The notes under the pieces are model-generated. The model was not told where the DNA came from. It saw only the letters and a list, made by a program, of their open reading frames with translations, and did not search any database. 64,000 nt of DNA, taken from positions 2,456,001-2,520,000 of the forward strand of contig NZ_CP019947.1 in the NCBI RefSeq assembly GCF_002025205.1, in the 5' to 3' direction. The translations under genes were made by a program, and so were the position numbers. Origin of the DNA: Pseudomonas sp. CC6-YY-74. Lineage in GTDB: Bacteria > Pseudomonadota > Gammaproteobacteria > Pseudomonadales > Pseudomonadaceae. Every line of letters begins with the position of its first letter. The first letter of the stretch is position 1. Below are positions 39,067 to 47,604 of the stretch, in pieces.

Positions 39067-42000
39067 ATGGGCGTATTCTCGAAATCCGACGCGCCAGAAC
39101 AGGCGCTTCCGACGAACAAACAACCGGCGTATCAGCTGAAGCCGGTTAAGCGCACCAGCAAGTTGCGCATCGCCATCTGGTTGATGCTGACACTGCTAGT
39201 GGTGGCGGCTGCGCTGCTGGTTATTTTCGAGATGCGTACCGCGTATTTCCAGGCCCACTACCTCAGCCGCTACAGCGACAGCCTGAGCTACCGCGTGCAA
39301 CCTGGCCCCAGCCCGGCGATCATCTTCCCGCAGGACGGCCCCTTCGATAAACGTCAAGGCTACAGCTACCTGCCGCTGATGCTGGAGCGCCTGCAACAGC
39401 GCGGCTTCCAGATTACCCAACAGGCAGAGTTCTCCCCGGCGTTGCTCGACTACACGCAACGCGGCTTTTTCACCCCCTACCCGGAAAAAATCCAGGCAGG
39501 CGTGAACATCAGCGACTGCCGTGGCACGCCCTTCTACCAGTTCCGCTACCCGCAGCAGCACTACCCAAGTTTCAGCGCCATACCACCACTGGTGGTGGGT
39601 AGCCTGCTGTTCATCGAGAACCGCCACCTGCTCGACCCCGAACCGGCACAGGCCAACCCGGCGGTGGACTGGCCGCGCTTCGCCAAGGCCGCGTGGTCGC
39701 AGGTCGGCAAGGTGCTGGACGTCCAGGATCAGTCCGCTGGCGGCAGCACCCTTGCCACTCAGCTGGAGAAATACCGCCACTCACCGGGCGGCTTAACCTC
39801 TTCCGCCTCGGAAAAATTGCGGCAGATGGTTTCCGCCAGCGTGCGCGCCTACCAAGGTGGCCCACTCACTCAGACCGCGCGGGAAAACGTCGTGCGCGAC
39901 TACCTCAACAGCGTGCCGCTCTCCGCCGCGCCGGGACATGGCGAAGTGAATGGCCTGGCCGATGGCTTGCGCATCTGGTACGGCGCCGACTTCGCCGAGG
40001 TCAACCGCCTGCTCGACCCCAGTCGCTCACCCAGGGCGAGCAATGCCGAACGCGGCCTGGCCCTGCGTCAGGTGCTGTCATTCATGATTGCCCAACGGCG
40101 GCCATCCTATTACCTGGCCCAGGGCCGACATGAGCTGGCCGAGCTGATCGACAGTCATATCCGCCTACTGGCGGGCGACGGTTTGATCGATACGCCACTG
40201 CGCGACGCAGCCCTGGCCAGCCAACTGCGTTATCGCAACTGGGAGCTGCAGCCAAACCTGCAAACGGTGGACGGCAACAAGGGCATCAGCGTGGCCCGCA
40301 CGCGCCTCTCCAGCCTGCTCAACATGCCGCTGTATGACCTCGACCGCCTGGATCTCTCCGCCAGCACCACCCTCAACAACGAACTGCAACAAGCGGTCAG
40401 CGACTACCTCGAGCAACTTGCCGACCCCGCCTTTGCCGAGCAGATCGGCCTGTTCGGTGAGCGCCTACTGTCTGCCGAAAAAACCGGCGAAGTGCGCTAC
40501 AGCTTCACCCTGTTCGAACGCACCGCCAATGGCAGCCGGGTGCGCGTGCAGACCGACAACACCGACCAACCCTTCGACATCAACGAAGGCAGCAAATTGG
40601 AACTCGGCTCCACCGCCAAACTGCGCGTGCTGGCCACCTACCTGGAAATCATCGCCGAATTGCACCAGCGCCATGTCGGGCAGAGCGTGGCCGAACTGCG
40701 CGCGGTGGAGGTCGCCGACCAGGACTACCTGACCCGCTGGGCCCTCGACTACCTGCGGCAAAATCCCGCTGCCGAGCTGCCGGCCATGCTCGACGCCGCC
40801 CTGGAGCGCAAGTATTCCGCCAGTCCCTTTGAACGCTTCTTCACCGGCGCTGGCCTGCACACCTTTGCCAACTTCCGCCGCGAAGACAACGGCCGCAACC
40901 CGACCCTGCGCGATGCGCTGCGCGAGTCGATCAACCTGCCGTTCATTCGCCTGATGCGCGACCTGGTGCGCTACAGCACCTACCAGGCACCGGGCAACAG
41001 CGCCGAGCTGCTCAAGGACGACAAGGACCCGCGCCGCCAGGCCTACCTCAGCCGCTTCGCCGACCGCGAAGGCAAGACTTTCCTCCTGCGCTTCTGGCGC
41101 AAATACCAGGGCCAGCCGGCGCAGCTACGCCTCGAGACCTTCCTCAGCGGCCTGCGCCACACCTCGGCACGCCTGGCCGCCGTACACCGTTACCTGATGC
41201 CGGAAGTCGATGAACCGACCTTCGCCGCCTTCCTGCGCGCCCATGCGCCCAACGAGAAACTCAGCGACAAGCGCATCCGCGAGCTGTACCTGAACTACGG
41301 CCCTGGTGCCTACAGCCTACCCGACCAGGGTTATATCGCCCGCGTGCATCCGCTGGAGCTGTGGCTGCTCGGCTACCTGCTGGAAAACCCCGATGCCCGC
41401 TTCGGCGATGCGGTGGTCGCCAGCCGCGACCAGCGCCAGGAAGTCTACGGCTGGCTGTTCCGCAGCCGTCACAAGAGCGCCCGCGACAGCCGGATCCGCA
41501 TCATGCTCGAGGTTGAAGCCTTCCTCGATATCCACCGCCGCTGGCAGAAACACGGCTACCCCTTCGAGTACCTGGTACCGTCGCTGGCCACCGCCATCGG
41601 CAGTTCCGGCGACCGCCCGGCGGCACTGGCGGAACTGATGGGCATCATCCAGAACGATGGCATCCGCCAACCCACGGTGCGCATCGACAGCCTGCATTTC
41701 GCCGCGGCTACGCCCTACGACACCCAGGTCGAGCGTAACGCCCTGAACGCCAAACGGGTGATGCCCAGCGAAGTGGCCGCGGCCCTGCGTGGCGCACTCT
41801 CGCAAGTGGTCGAAGGCGGTACCGCACGGCGCCTGCAGGGCAGTTTCAGCCTGCCCGACGGTCGCCTGCTGACCCTCGGCGGCAAGACCGGCACCGGCGA
41901 CAACCGGGTCGAAACCGTCGGCCGCGGCGGGCGCGTACTCAGCTCACGGGCGATGAACCGCACCGCCACCTTTGTCTTCTTTATCGGCGCGCGCCATTAC

Positions 42001-42174
42001 GGCACCCTCACCGCCTTCGTGCCCGGCCGCGCCGCGGAGAAATTCACCTTCACCTCGGCGCTGCCGGTGCAGGTGCTCAAAGGCATGGCACCGATCCTCG
42101 CGCCTTACCTGGAGCCGGGCAGCCACAGCCAATGCGTCCCCCCGCTGGCAGCGGTGCAGGCCAGTTGGAAGTAG
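39067..42174 (+). CDS. Large GT51-type transglycosylase/penicillin-binding-protein-like membrane protein
   Basis: 1035 residues. One N-terminal membrane helix (IAIWLMLTLLVVAAALLVIF) lies at about residues 38-57. A GT51 glycosyltransferase-like part follows, with LLFIENRHLLDP and GGSTLATQLEKYRHSPGG. Penicillin-binding motifs come later: SxxK as STAK near residue 515, SxN as SIN near residue 621, and KTGT near residue 940. It probably works on peptidoglycan in the periplasm, but the spacing of motifs and large inserts differ from PBP1a/1b, so it is an unusual class A-like protein. The ATG at 39067 was preferred to a TTG 7 codons earlier. Confidence 0.8.
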   Translation: MGVFSKSDAPEQALPTNKQPAYQLKPVKRTSKLRIAIWLMLTLLVVAAALLVIFEMRTAYFQAHYLSRYSDSLSYRVQPGPSPAIIFPQDGPFDKRQGYSYLPLMLERLQQRGFQITQQAEFSPALLDYTQRGFFTPYPEKIQAGVNISDCRGTPFYQFRYPQQHYPSFSAIPPLVVGSLLFIENRHLLDPEPAQANPAVDWPRFAKAAWSQVGKVLDVQDQSAGGSTLATQLEKYRHSPGGLTSSASEKLRQMVSASVRAYQGGPLTQTARENVVRDYLNSVPLSAAPGHGEVNGLADGLRIWYGADFAEVNRLLDPSRSPRASNAERGLALRQVLSFMIAQRRPSYYLAQGRHELAELIDSHIRLLAGDGLIDTPLRDAALASQLRYRNWELQPNLQTVDGNKGISVARTRLSSLLNMPLYDLDRLDLSASTTLNNELQQAVSDYLEQLADPAFAEQIGLFGERLLSAEKTGEVRYSFTLFERTANGSRVRVQTDNTDQPFDINEGSKLELGSTAKLRVLATYLEIIAELHQRHVGQSVAELRAVEVADQDYLTRWALDYLRQNPAAELPAMLDAALERKYSASPFERFFTGAGLHTFANFRREDNGRNPTLRDALRESINLPFIRLMRDLVRYSTYQAPGNSAELLKDDKDPRRQAYLSRFADREGKTFLLRFWRKYQGQPAQLRLETFLSGLRHTSARLAAVHRYLMPEVDEPTFAAFLRAHAPNEKLSDKRIRELYLNYGPGAYSLPDQGYIARVHPLELWLLGYLLENPDARFGDAVVASRDQRQEVYGWLFRSRHKSARDSRIRIMLEVEAFLDIHRRWQKHGYPFEYLVPSLATAIGSSGDRPAALAELMGIIQNDGIRQPTVRIDSLHFAAATPYDTQVERNALNAKRVMPSEVAAALRGALSQVVEGGTARRLQGSFSLPDGRLLTLGGKTGTGDNRVETVGRGGRVLSSRAMNRTATFVFFIGARHYGTLTAFVPGRAAEKFTFTSALPVQVLKGMAPILAPYLEPGSHSQCVPPLAAVQASWK

Positions 42175-42233
42175 GCATCAGGCGTAGAGCCCATGCTCAT
42201 CTGCAAGGACTGCCAGAGCCACCCCACCGGGAT

Positions 42234-42315
42234 CCCGTAGCCCGAATAAGCCCAGGCGCAACCTGGGACGCTGCAGTGGCCATACACCCCTCCCCGGATT
42301 GCATCTGGGCTACGG
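42234..42315. repeat. Dispersed intergenic repeat with GTAGCCC...GGGCTAC ends
   Basis: The left arm begins CGTAGCCC and holds CCCAGGCGCAACCTGGG; the right arm is CCCCGGATTGCATCTGGGCTACGG. The right arm is nearly identical to that at 18525-18546. Confidence 0.55.
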
Positions 42316-42405
42316 ATCTGGGCGCCCCTCTCATCAAAAAATAAATAAGTCGTTGCTTTATATATAAATTAAATCAACACAAAGCCCTGTAGGAGCGGCA
42401 GTGTG

Positions 42406-42567
42406 CTTGTGGGAGGGGCTTTAGCCGCGAATATTTTGACGGGCTTGCGGCCTTCGCGGCCATGGGCCGCTCCTACGGGTACGACGGTGCTCTCGTGGGA
42501 GCGGTTTTAGCCGCGTATATTTTGATGGGCTTGCGCCCTTCGCGGCCATGGGCCGTTCCTACAGGGG
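42406..42567. repeat. Two tandem REP-like units of about 75 bases
   Basis: Units 42406-42479 and 42492-42567 share GTGGGAGSGGYTTTAGCCGCG, then TATTTTGAYGGGCTTGCG, then CTTCGCGGCCATGGGCCGYTCCTAC. Each can fold into a long hairpin since the GGAGCGG and CCGYTCC ends are complementary. A half unit precedes them at 42388-42400. With the repeat at 42234 they fill most of the 415-base gap between the PBP-like gene and the VF530 gene. Confidence 0.75.
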
Positions 42568-42589
42568 GCATGCTGTCCTGTCGCGCTGT

Positions 42590-42811
42590 TCAGCCCTTTT
42601 TCTGCAGTCGAACATACAGCCCCTCGACCTTCTCCCGCGCCCAGGGGGTTTTGCGCAGAAAGGTCAGGCTGGACTTGATGCTCGGATCGCTCTTGAAACA
42701 GCGGATATCGATGCGCGCCGCCAGGCCATCCCAACCCAGTTTCGCCACCAGCTCGGTGAGGATGGCTTCCAGGGTGACACCATGCAGCGGATCTTTCGGC
42801 GATTGAGTCAT
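42590..42811 (-). CDS. VF530-family (DUF2132) small DNA-binding protein
   Basis: 73 residues. The family pattern is clear: [34 protein letters not shown], and [20 protein letters not shown]. The VF530 structure from Vibrio suggests a helical fold related to DNA-binding proteins; the role is unknown. It is a single gene between REP elements and the thiol dioxygenase-like gene. Confidence 0.92.
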   Translation of the reverse strand: MTQSPKDPLHGVTLEAILTELVAKLGWDGLAARIDIRCFKSDPSIKSSLTFLRKTPWAREKVEGLYVRLQKKG

Positions 42812-42947
42812 GCGGAACCTGTGTCGACAGCGTGGCGAGGCGCACCGGCTGACAGACTGTGGCGCGCGTAGGGGGATATTCTGACCTGACTCACCAGCCA
42901 GCTCCAGCGCAAAAGCACCGCCCCGGGCTCGGCGGCCCCAACCAGTC

Positions 42948-43511
42948 TCAACGAGCGTCGATGATGAACGGCAGTTCGAGGTTGCGCTCCGGGTCGAACT
43001 GGCGGCGGGCGGTATGGTTCAGGTGACGGCCGTAGACATGGAACGACAAGCTGGTGTGCGAGGTTTCATTGATCACGCTATGAATGCTGCCGCTGGGCAT
43101 CGCCAGCACCTGCCCCGGTGCAATGCACTGCTCGTCAAGGCGCTGCAGTTCGGCATAACCGGGGCGCGTGGCATCGTCCAGGCGTTGCCAGAAAATATTG
43201 CGTTCACTGCCCTCGACGCCCACCACCACCGCCCAGGTGTCGTGGTCATGGGGCGGCACGCCGCGTCCGGGCAGCCAGCTGTCGACCACCACGAACAGCG
43301 ACTGATCGGCCTCGACGTGCAGCAGACTGGTACCAAAGCCCAGGGCCGGATCGGCGCTGTACATGTCCGCCCGCAACCAACCGCGTTCGGCGACGACCCG
43401 CTTGGCCAGCGGTGCGACTTGCGCCAGCAAGCTGGCTTCATCGGCGGCGGTCGCGACGATGCGCCGCAGATCGTCGATAAAGCGTTCCAGGTTGTAACTA
43501 TCGATGGTCAT
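42948..43511 (-). CDS. Thiol dioxygenase-like cupin (cysteine / 3-mercaptopropionate dioxygenase family)
   Basis: 187 residues. Iron ligands His88 and His90 (PPHDHDTW) and His144 (SGSIHSVIN) fit the thiol dioxygenase cupin. The Ser-His-Tyr catalytic set is present as SFHVYG (Ser156, His158, Tyr160). At the carboxylate-binding position a Gln (Gln70, LLHVEADQ) seems to replace the Arg of cysteine dioxygenase; Gln-type enzymes prefer 3-mercaptopropionate. The product would be a sulfinic acid. It lies 110 bases behind BCCT carrier 1, with a terminator between. The start at 43511 was chosen since the upstream frame runs into that terminator. Confidence 0.75.
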   Translation of the reverse strand: MTIDSYNLERFIDDLRRIVATAADEASLLAQVAPLAKRVVAERGWLRADMYSADPALGFGTSLLHVEADQSLFVVVDSWLPGRGVPPHDHDTWAVVVGVEGSERNIFWQRLDDATRPGYAELQRLDEQCIAPGQVLAMPSGSIHSVINETSHTSLSFHVYGRHLNHTARRQFDPERNLELPFIIDAR

Positions 43512-43563
43512 CCACTTTTCTCCAGCCCAGTTCCAAGTCCGACCGGCTGCTAGGCAGCCGTTA

Positions 43564-43598
43564 TAAAAAAGGCCCGCCTCCGAGAAAGAGGCAGGCCC
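43564..43598 (-). terminator. Intrinsic terminator of BCCT carrier gene 1
   Basis: On the minus strand a GGGCCTGCCTC / GAGGCGGGCC stem is followed by six T residues. It lies 24 bases after the BCCT stop at 43622. Confidence 0.85.
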
Positions 43599-43621
43599 TG
43601 GTTTCACCTCACTCGCGAGGC

Positions 43622-45256
43622 TCAGCCGGCCGAGGCGCGCGGGTCGTCAGCGGTGGTTAACTGCAGGCTGGCCGCAGGTTCGCTCAGCAGCGCGCGATGC
43701 AGGGCCATGGCCATCAGCATCAGGATCACCGCGATCGGCAAGGCGGCGCAGATACTCGCGGTCTGTACGCTCTTGAGTCCGCCCGACCACAGCAGGGCCG
43801 CGGCGATGGCGCCCACCATCAGCCCCCAGGCCACGCGACTCCAGGTCGGCGGATGCATATTGCCGCGGGCGGCCAGGGTGCTCACCACCAGGGTCCCGGA
43901 GTCGGCCGAGGTGACGAAGTAGGTCACGATCAGCAGCGAAGCCAGCGCCCCGAGCAGCGTGCCAAGGCTGGCACCGGCGCTCTGCTCGATCTTGTCGAAC
44001 AGGGTGAATAGCGAAGAGGTGGCATCGGCCTTGGTCGCCAGCAGGATGGCACCGCCGCTGAACTCGGCGGCTTCACCGCTCAGCGCCTGACTCGCAACCT
44101 GCTCCTGGTGAGCCAGGCGATCGGCCTTCTCGTAATACAGCGCGGCGCCGCCGAAGGTACCGATCCAGACAAAGCTGAACAGCACCGGAATAATCAGCGA
44201 ACCCATCACCAACTGGCGAATGGTGCGGCCACGGGAAATCCGCGCGATAAAGGTGCCGACGAAGGGCGCCCAGGTCAGCCACCAGGCCCAGTAGAAGGCA
44301 GTCCACCAGTTCTGCCAGCCGGCATCGTTCTGGGTGTCGCTCCACAGGCTCATGCCGATCACGCTCTGGGCGTAACCGGAGGTGCCTTCGAGAATGGTGT
44401 TGAGGATGTAACGAGTCGGTCCGAACGCCATCACTGCGCCCAGGATGACCAGCGACAACAGCATGTTCCACAGCGACAGCAGTTTGATGCCGCGGTCTAC
44501 ACCGGACACGACCGACATGATCGCCACCAGGGAAATCGCCAGGATCAGGCCCATTTTCAGGCCGATGCCCAGCTCGAAGCCGCTCAGGGTCTTGATCCCG
44601 GTCGCCAGCTGCTCGACGCCGAGGCCGAAGGAGGTGGCGATGCCGAACGCGGTGACGACCACGATCAGGATGTCGAACATGCTACCCAGCCAGCCGTTCA
44701 TCCGCGCCTCGCCGAACAGCGGGGTCAGGGTCGAGCGGATCGACAGTGGCTTGCCTTTGCGAAAGGAGAAGTAGGCCAGGCACAGCGCCGGCAGCAGGTA
44801 CAGCGCCCAGGCGTGCATGCCCCAGTGGAAGAAGGTCACGCGCATCGCCGACTCGGCCGACTCGGCACTCAGGGTGGTGACGCTGAAGGGGTTGCCGGCG
44901 TAGTGCCACATGGGCTCGGCCACCGACCAGAACAACAGGCCAATGCCCATGCCGGCACTGAACAACATGGACAACCAGGAAATCGTACTGAACTCGGGTT
45001 TTTCGCCGTCCTGGCCGAGGGTGACATTGCCGTAACGGCTGGTCATCAGATACAACAGGTAAACCAGCACGGCCGAGGCCATGGCCAAGTAGAACCACTT
45101 GAAATTCTGCAGGATAGTCGTGGAAAGCTCGCCGAATAGTGCCCCGGCTTGCTCACCCATAACGGCGCAAAAGCCGACGAAGGCCGCAATTATCAGGATC
45201 GAGATCAAGGTTATTCCGGCATCGACGCCGCGAAAAACCCCGCTGGAATTACTCAT
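43622..45256 (-). CDS. BCCT-family (betaine/carnitine/choline) transporter 1
   Basis: 544 residues, about 12 membrane helices. The BCCT signature is present: FYWAWWLTWAPFVGTFIARI followed by SRGRTIRQ. The WGMHAWALYLLPALCLAYF helix belongs to the substrate pathway. The family imports quaternary ammonium or sulfonium compounds (betaine, choline, carnitine, DMSP) with Na+ or H+. The short termini lack the long regulatory tail of BetT, so uptake for growth is as likely as osmotic use. It ends at a terminator. A weaker copy of the shared palindrome (45411-45425) lies 155 bases upstream. Confidence 0.92.
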   Translation of the reverse strand: MSNSSGVFRGVDAGITLISILIIAAFVGFCAVMGEQAGALFGELSTTILQNFKWFYLAMASAVLVYLLYLMTSRYGNVTLGQDGEKPEFSTISWLSMLFSAGMGIGLLFWSVAEPMWHYAGNPFSVTTLSAESAESAMRVTFFHWGMHAWALYLLPALCLAYFSFRKGKPLSIRSTLTPLFGEARMNGWLGSMFDILIVVVTAFGIATSFGLGVEQLATGIKTLSGFELGIGLKMGLILAISLVAIMSVVSGVDRGIKLLSLWNMLLSLVILGAVMAFGPTRYILNTILEGTSGYAQSVIGMSLWSDTQNDAGWQNWWTAFYWAWWLTWAPFVGTFIARISRGRTIRQLVMGSLIIPVLFSFVWIGTFGGAALYYEKADRLAHQEQVASQALSGEAAEFSGGAILLATKADATSSLFTLFDKIEQSAGASLGTLLGALASLLIVTYFVTSADSGTLVVSTLAARGNMHPPTWSRVAWGLMVGAIAAALLWSGGLKSVQTASICAALPIAVILMLMAMALHRALLSEPAASLQLTTADDPRASAG

Positions 45257-45410
45257 AGCATGTGCTCCATTGTTATTGTCGGTATGCCTCTGTGCACGCT
45301 GGGCTCAGGGCGAGCTGATGAATCTGTGCGGTTGCCTCCAGGCTGTTTTATCAGCCCCGATAATTCGATAAAAAACAATTTCTGACACATGATTTTTATA
45401 CGGGCAATTA

Positions 45411-45425
45411 ATGCGTTTTAGTCAT
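45411..45425. promoter_or_regulatory. Weaker copy of the shared ATGA-N7-TCAT operator, upstream of BCCT 1
   Basis: ATGCGTTTTAGTCAT matches the sites at 47434 and 56182 in 11 of 15 and 10 of 15 positions and shares the flank GCAATTA with the 47434 copy. It lies 155 bases before the BCCT start. Confidence 0.5.
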
Positions 45426-45674
45426 TAATCGGCGCGCAACAGCGCGTGTTTCCGCCGCCCGAAACAGCACTCGAGCTTGCACGCGGAAACCACCCTGACC
45501 GGGGCAACATCACTCTTCATAGGTTTGCTAAGTGCATCCGCACGCCACGCCGAAACATAACCAGCGGATCATTATTTCGCGGCTGACTATAGGGTCATGG
45601 GGCAACCCAAAAGTATTCTATCCACGTCCTCCGCCGATCCATTCGCGCCAAATCCGGCGGTTCAGCGGACGCTA

Positions 45675-45698
45675 GAGGCAGGCGATTGCGCCTGCCTC
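45675..45698. terminator. Hairpin after BCCT carrier gene 2
   Basis: A perfect 10-bp stem (GAGGCAGGCG / CGCCTGCCTC) has a 4-base loop. It lies 25 bases after the stop of BCCT 2 (minus strand) and has no T run. The rest of the 466-base gap 45257-45722 holds the BCCT 1 promoter region and no gene. Confidence 0.55.
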
Positions 45699-45722
45699 CT
45701 CACCATGCGACTAAACCGAAGG

Positions 45723-47276
45723 TCAGCCGCGCGGCTCCTGGCTCAGCGCCTTGAGAAAGCCGATCATCAGGAACAGCATCAGCACCATGAACGGCAGGCC
45801 CATGGCCACGGCCCCGGCCTGAATGCCTTTGAGCGCCGTATCGCCGCCAATCACGAACAACGTGATGGTCACCAGGGCAATCATCACCAGCCACAGCACG
45901 CGCTGCACCGGCGAGGTACCCGGATCACCACCCGCCGCCAGGTTGTCGACCACCAGGGCACCGGAGTCCATGGAGGTGACCATGAAGATGACCAGCAGGA
46001 CCACCACCAGCACCGAGGTGACAGCCGCCAGCGGCAGCACTTCGAGGAACTGGAAGATCGCCATGTTGACGTCCGTCAAACCGGCGGCCAACGCGCCACT
46101 GCCGTCAATCACCTGGGCAATCGCACCGCCACCGAAGGCGCTGAACCAGAAGATCGCCACTATGGTCGGCACCACCATGACCACCCCGACCATCTGTCGC
46201 AGCGTGCGGCCCCGGGAGACGCGGGCGACGAACACCCCGACCAGCGGACCCCAGGTGCACCACCAGGCCCAATAGAAAACCGTCCAGCCCTGGAACCAGT
46301 CCTGATCCGGACGATCGACCCAGTTGGCCAACGGCAGGAAGAACTCGACAAAGTCGACGGTCGTATCCAGCACGCCCGAGAAGAAACTCAGCACGCCAAT
46401 GCCGGCGACCACCAGCAGAAACAGGCCCAGCGCCAGCAGCATGTTGATGTTGCTGAGTAGCTTGACCCCGGCATCCATACCGCGCCACAGCGAGAATCCG
46501 GCCACGCCGGTCACCACCAGGATAAACAGCAGCTGCAGGCCGAAGGAGTTGGGGATGCCCAGCACATGCGAGATCCCAGCGGTCGCCTGCATGGCGCCGA
46601 GGCCCAGGGAGGTGGCCAAGCCGAACACTGTCAGCACCACGGTGAAGGTATCCACCAGTTGCCCGGGCAGGCCCTTGTGCGCCTTGCCGATCAGCGGTTG
46701 CAGGCCGGAGCTGAGGGAAAACGGCAGGCCCTTGTTGTAGGCAAAGAAACCCACCACCAGCGCACTGGTCAGGTAGATCGCCCAGGGATGAAAACCCCAG
46801 TGGAAGATGGTCGAACCCATGGCCGCATGCAGCGCTTCAGGGGTCTGTTTGGGTACGTTGAGCGGGGTTTTCCACCATTCGGTGTATTGCGCCACCGGTT
46901 CCGCCACGCCCCAATACAGCAGGCCGACGCCCATCCCGGCGGCGAACAGCATGGAAAACCAGGACAGGGTGCTGAACTCAGGCTTGGCGTGTTTACCGCC
47001 CAGGCGGATCGTACCGAACGGCGACAGCGCCAGGCCGGCGCAGAATAGAACGGCCAGATTGCCCATGATCATGATGAACCAGTCGCAGTTCTTCAGGATC
47101 CAGCCCTTGGTTCCTTCCAGGGCCTCGCCGAAGGCCGCGGGGTCATTCAGGGCCAGCAACACCAGGGCCAGCACGATAGAAAATGAAGCAGGAAAAATAA
47201 CCCGATGGAAGTTCAAACCCAGTATCTGGATATTGAAATTCCGGGGCACTGAAGCATCGGCAGCAATGTCTTTCAC
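45723..47276 (-). CDS. BCCT-family transporter 2
   Basis: 517 residues, about 12 membrane helices. The signature reads FYWAWWCTWGPLVGVFVARV followed by SRGRTLRQ, and GWGFHPWAIYLTSALVVGFFAY is the matching substrate helix. It differs clearly from BCCT 1, so it is not a recent duplicate and may have another substrate. It has its own leader of 328 bases behind the DddP-like gene, carrying the shared palindrome ATGACTTTTGATCAT 158 bases before the start. This makes it a likely uptake partner of the Rieske operon. Confidence 0.92.
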   Translation of the reverse strand: MKDIAADASVPRNFNIQILGLNFHRVIFPASFSIVLALVLLALNDPAAFGEALEGTKGWILKNCDWFIMIMGNLAVLFCAGLALSPFGTIRLGGKHAKPEFSTLSWFSMLFAAGMGVGLLYWGVAEPVAQYTEWWKTPLNVPKQTPEALHAAMGSTIFHWGFHPWAIYLTSALVVGFFAYNKGLPFSLSSGLQPLIGKAHKGLPGQLVDTFTVVLTVFGLATSLGLGAMQATAGISHVLGIPNSFGLQLLFILVVTGVAGFSLWRGMDAGVKLLSNINMLLALGLFLLVVAGIGVLSFFSGVLDTTVDFVEFFLPLANWVDRPDQDWFQGWTVFYWAWWCTWGPLVGVFVARVSRGRTLRQMVGVVMVVPTIVAIFWFSAFGGGAIAQVIDGSGALAAGLTDVNMAIFQFLEVLPLAAVTSVLVVVLLVIFMVTSMDSGALVVDNLAAGGDPGTSPVQRVLWLVMIALVTITLFVIGGDTALKGIQAGAVAMGLPFMVLMLFLMIGFLKALSQEPRG

Positions 47277-47433
47277 GCAAGGATCCTCACTGTATTGTTT
47301 TTGTAGTCATGCCAATACCGAACAGCGTTTTAATGGCGTTAACCGCCAATAAAAACACACCCGCCGAATTGAACAGATAAGTGATGGTCGGGTAGCTAAG
47401 CGCTCGCCACAAATCATTTTATGTGCGCAATTA

Positions 47434-47448
47434 ATGACTTTTGATCAT
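47434..47448. promoter_or_regulatory. Shared operator ATGACTTTTGATCAT upstream of BCCT 2
   Basis: A palindrome ATGA-N7-TCAT that, with its flank, matches the site before the Rieske operon in 18 of 20 bases (ATGACTTTTRATCATCCAT). It is likely the binding site of one regulator of the cluster. The rest of the gap 47277-47604 holds no gene. Confidence 0.65.
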
Positions 47449-47604
47449 CCATGCGCGTAACCAATCACAGCATCAATCGCAGACACTGGCGCAGGTCAGA
47501 CCTGTCGCCATTAGCGCCGGTTAATCAGCCTTCTGAACCCGCGTTCCGGCTATGGTTTATTGGCGCAGAGGCCCTGGCTGAGGACGCGTACTTGCCACGA
47601 CCGT

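Noticed and set aside
42406..42567. CRISPR-like array
   Set aside because: Only two units, each internally palindromic and without spacer structure; they fit REP elements.
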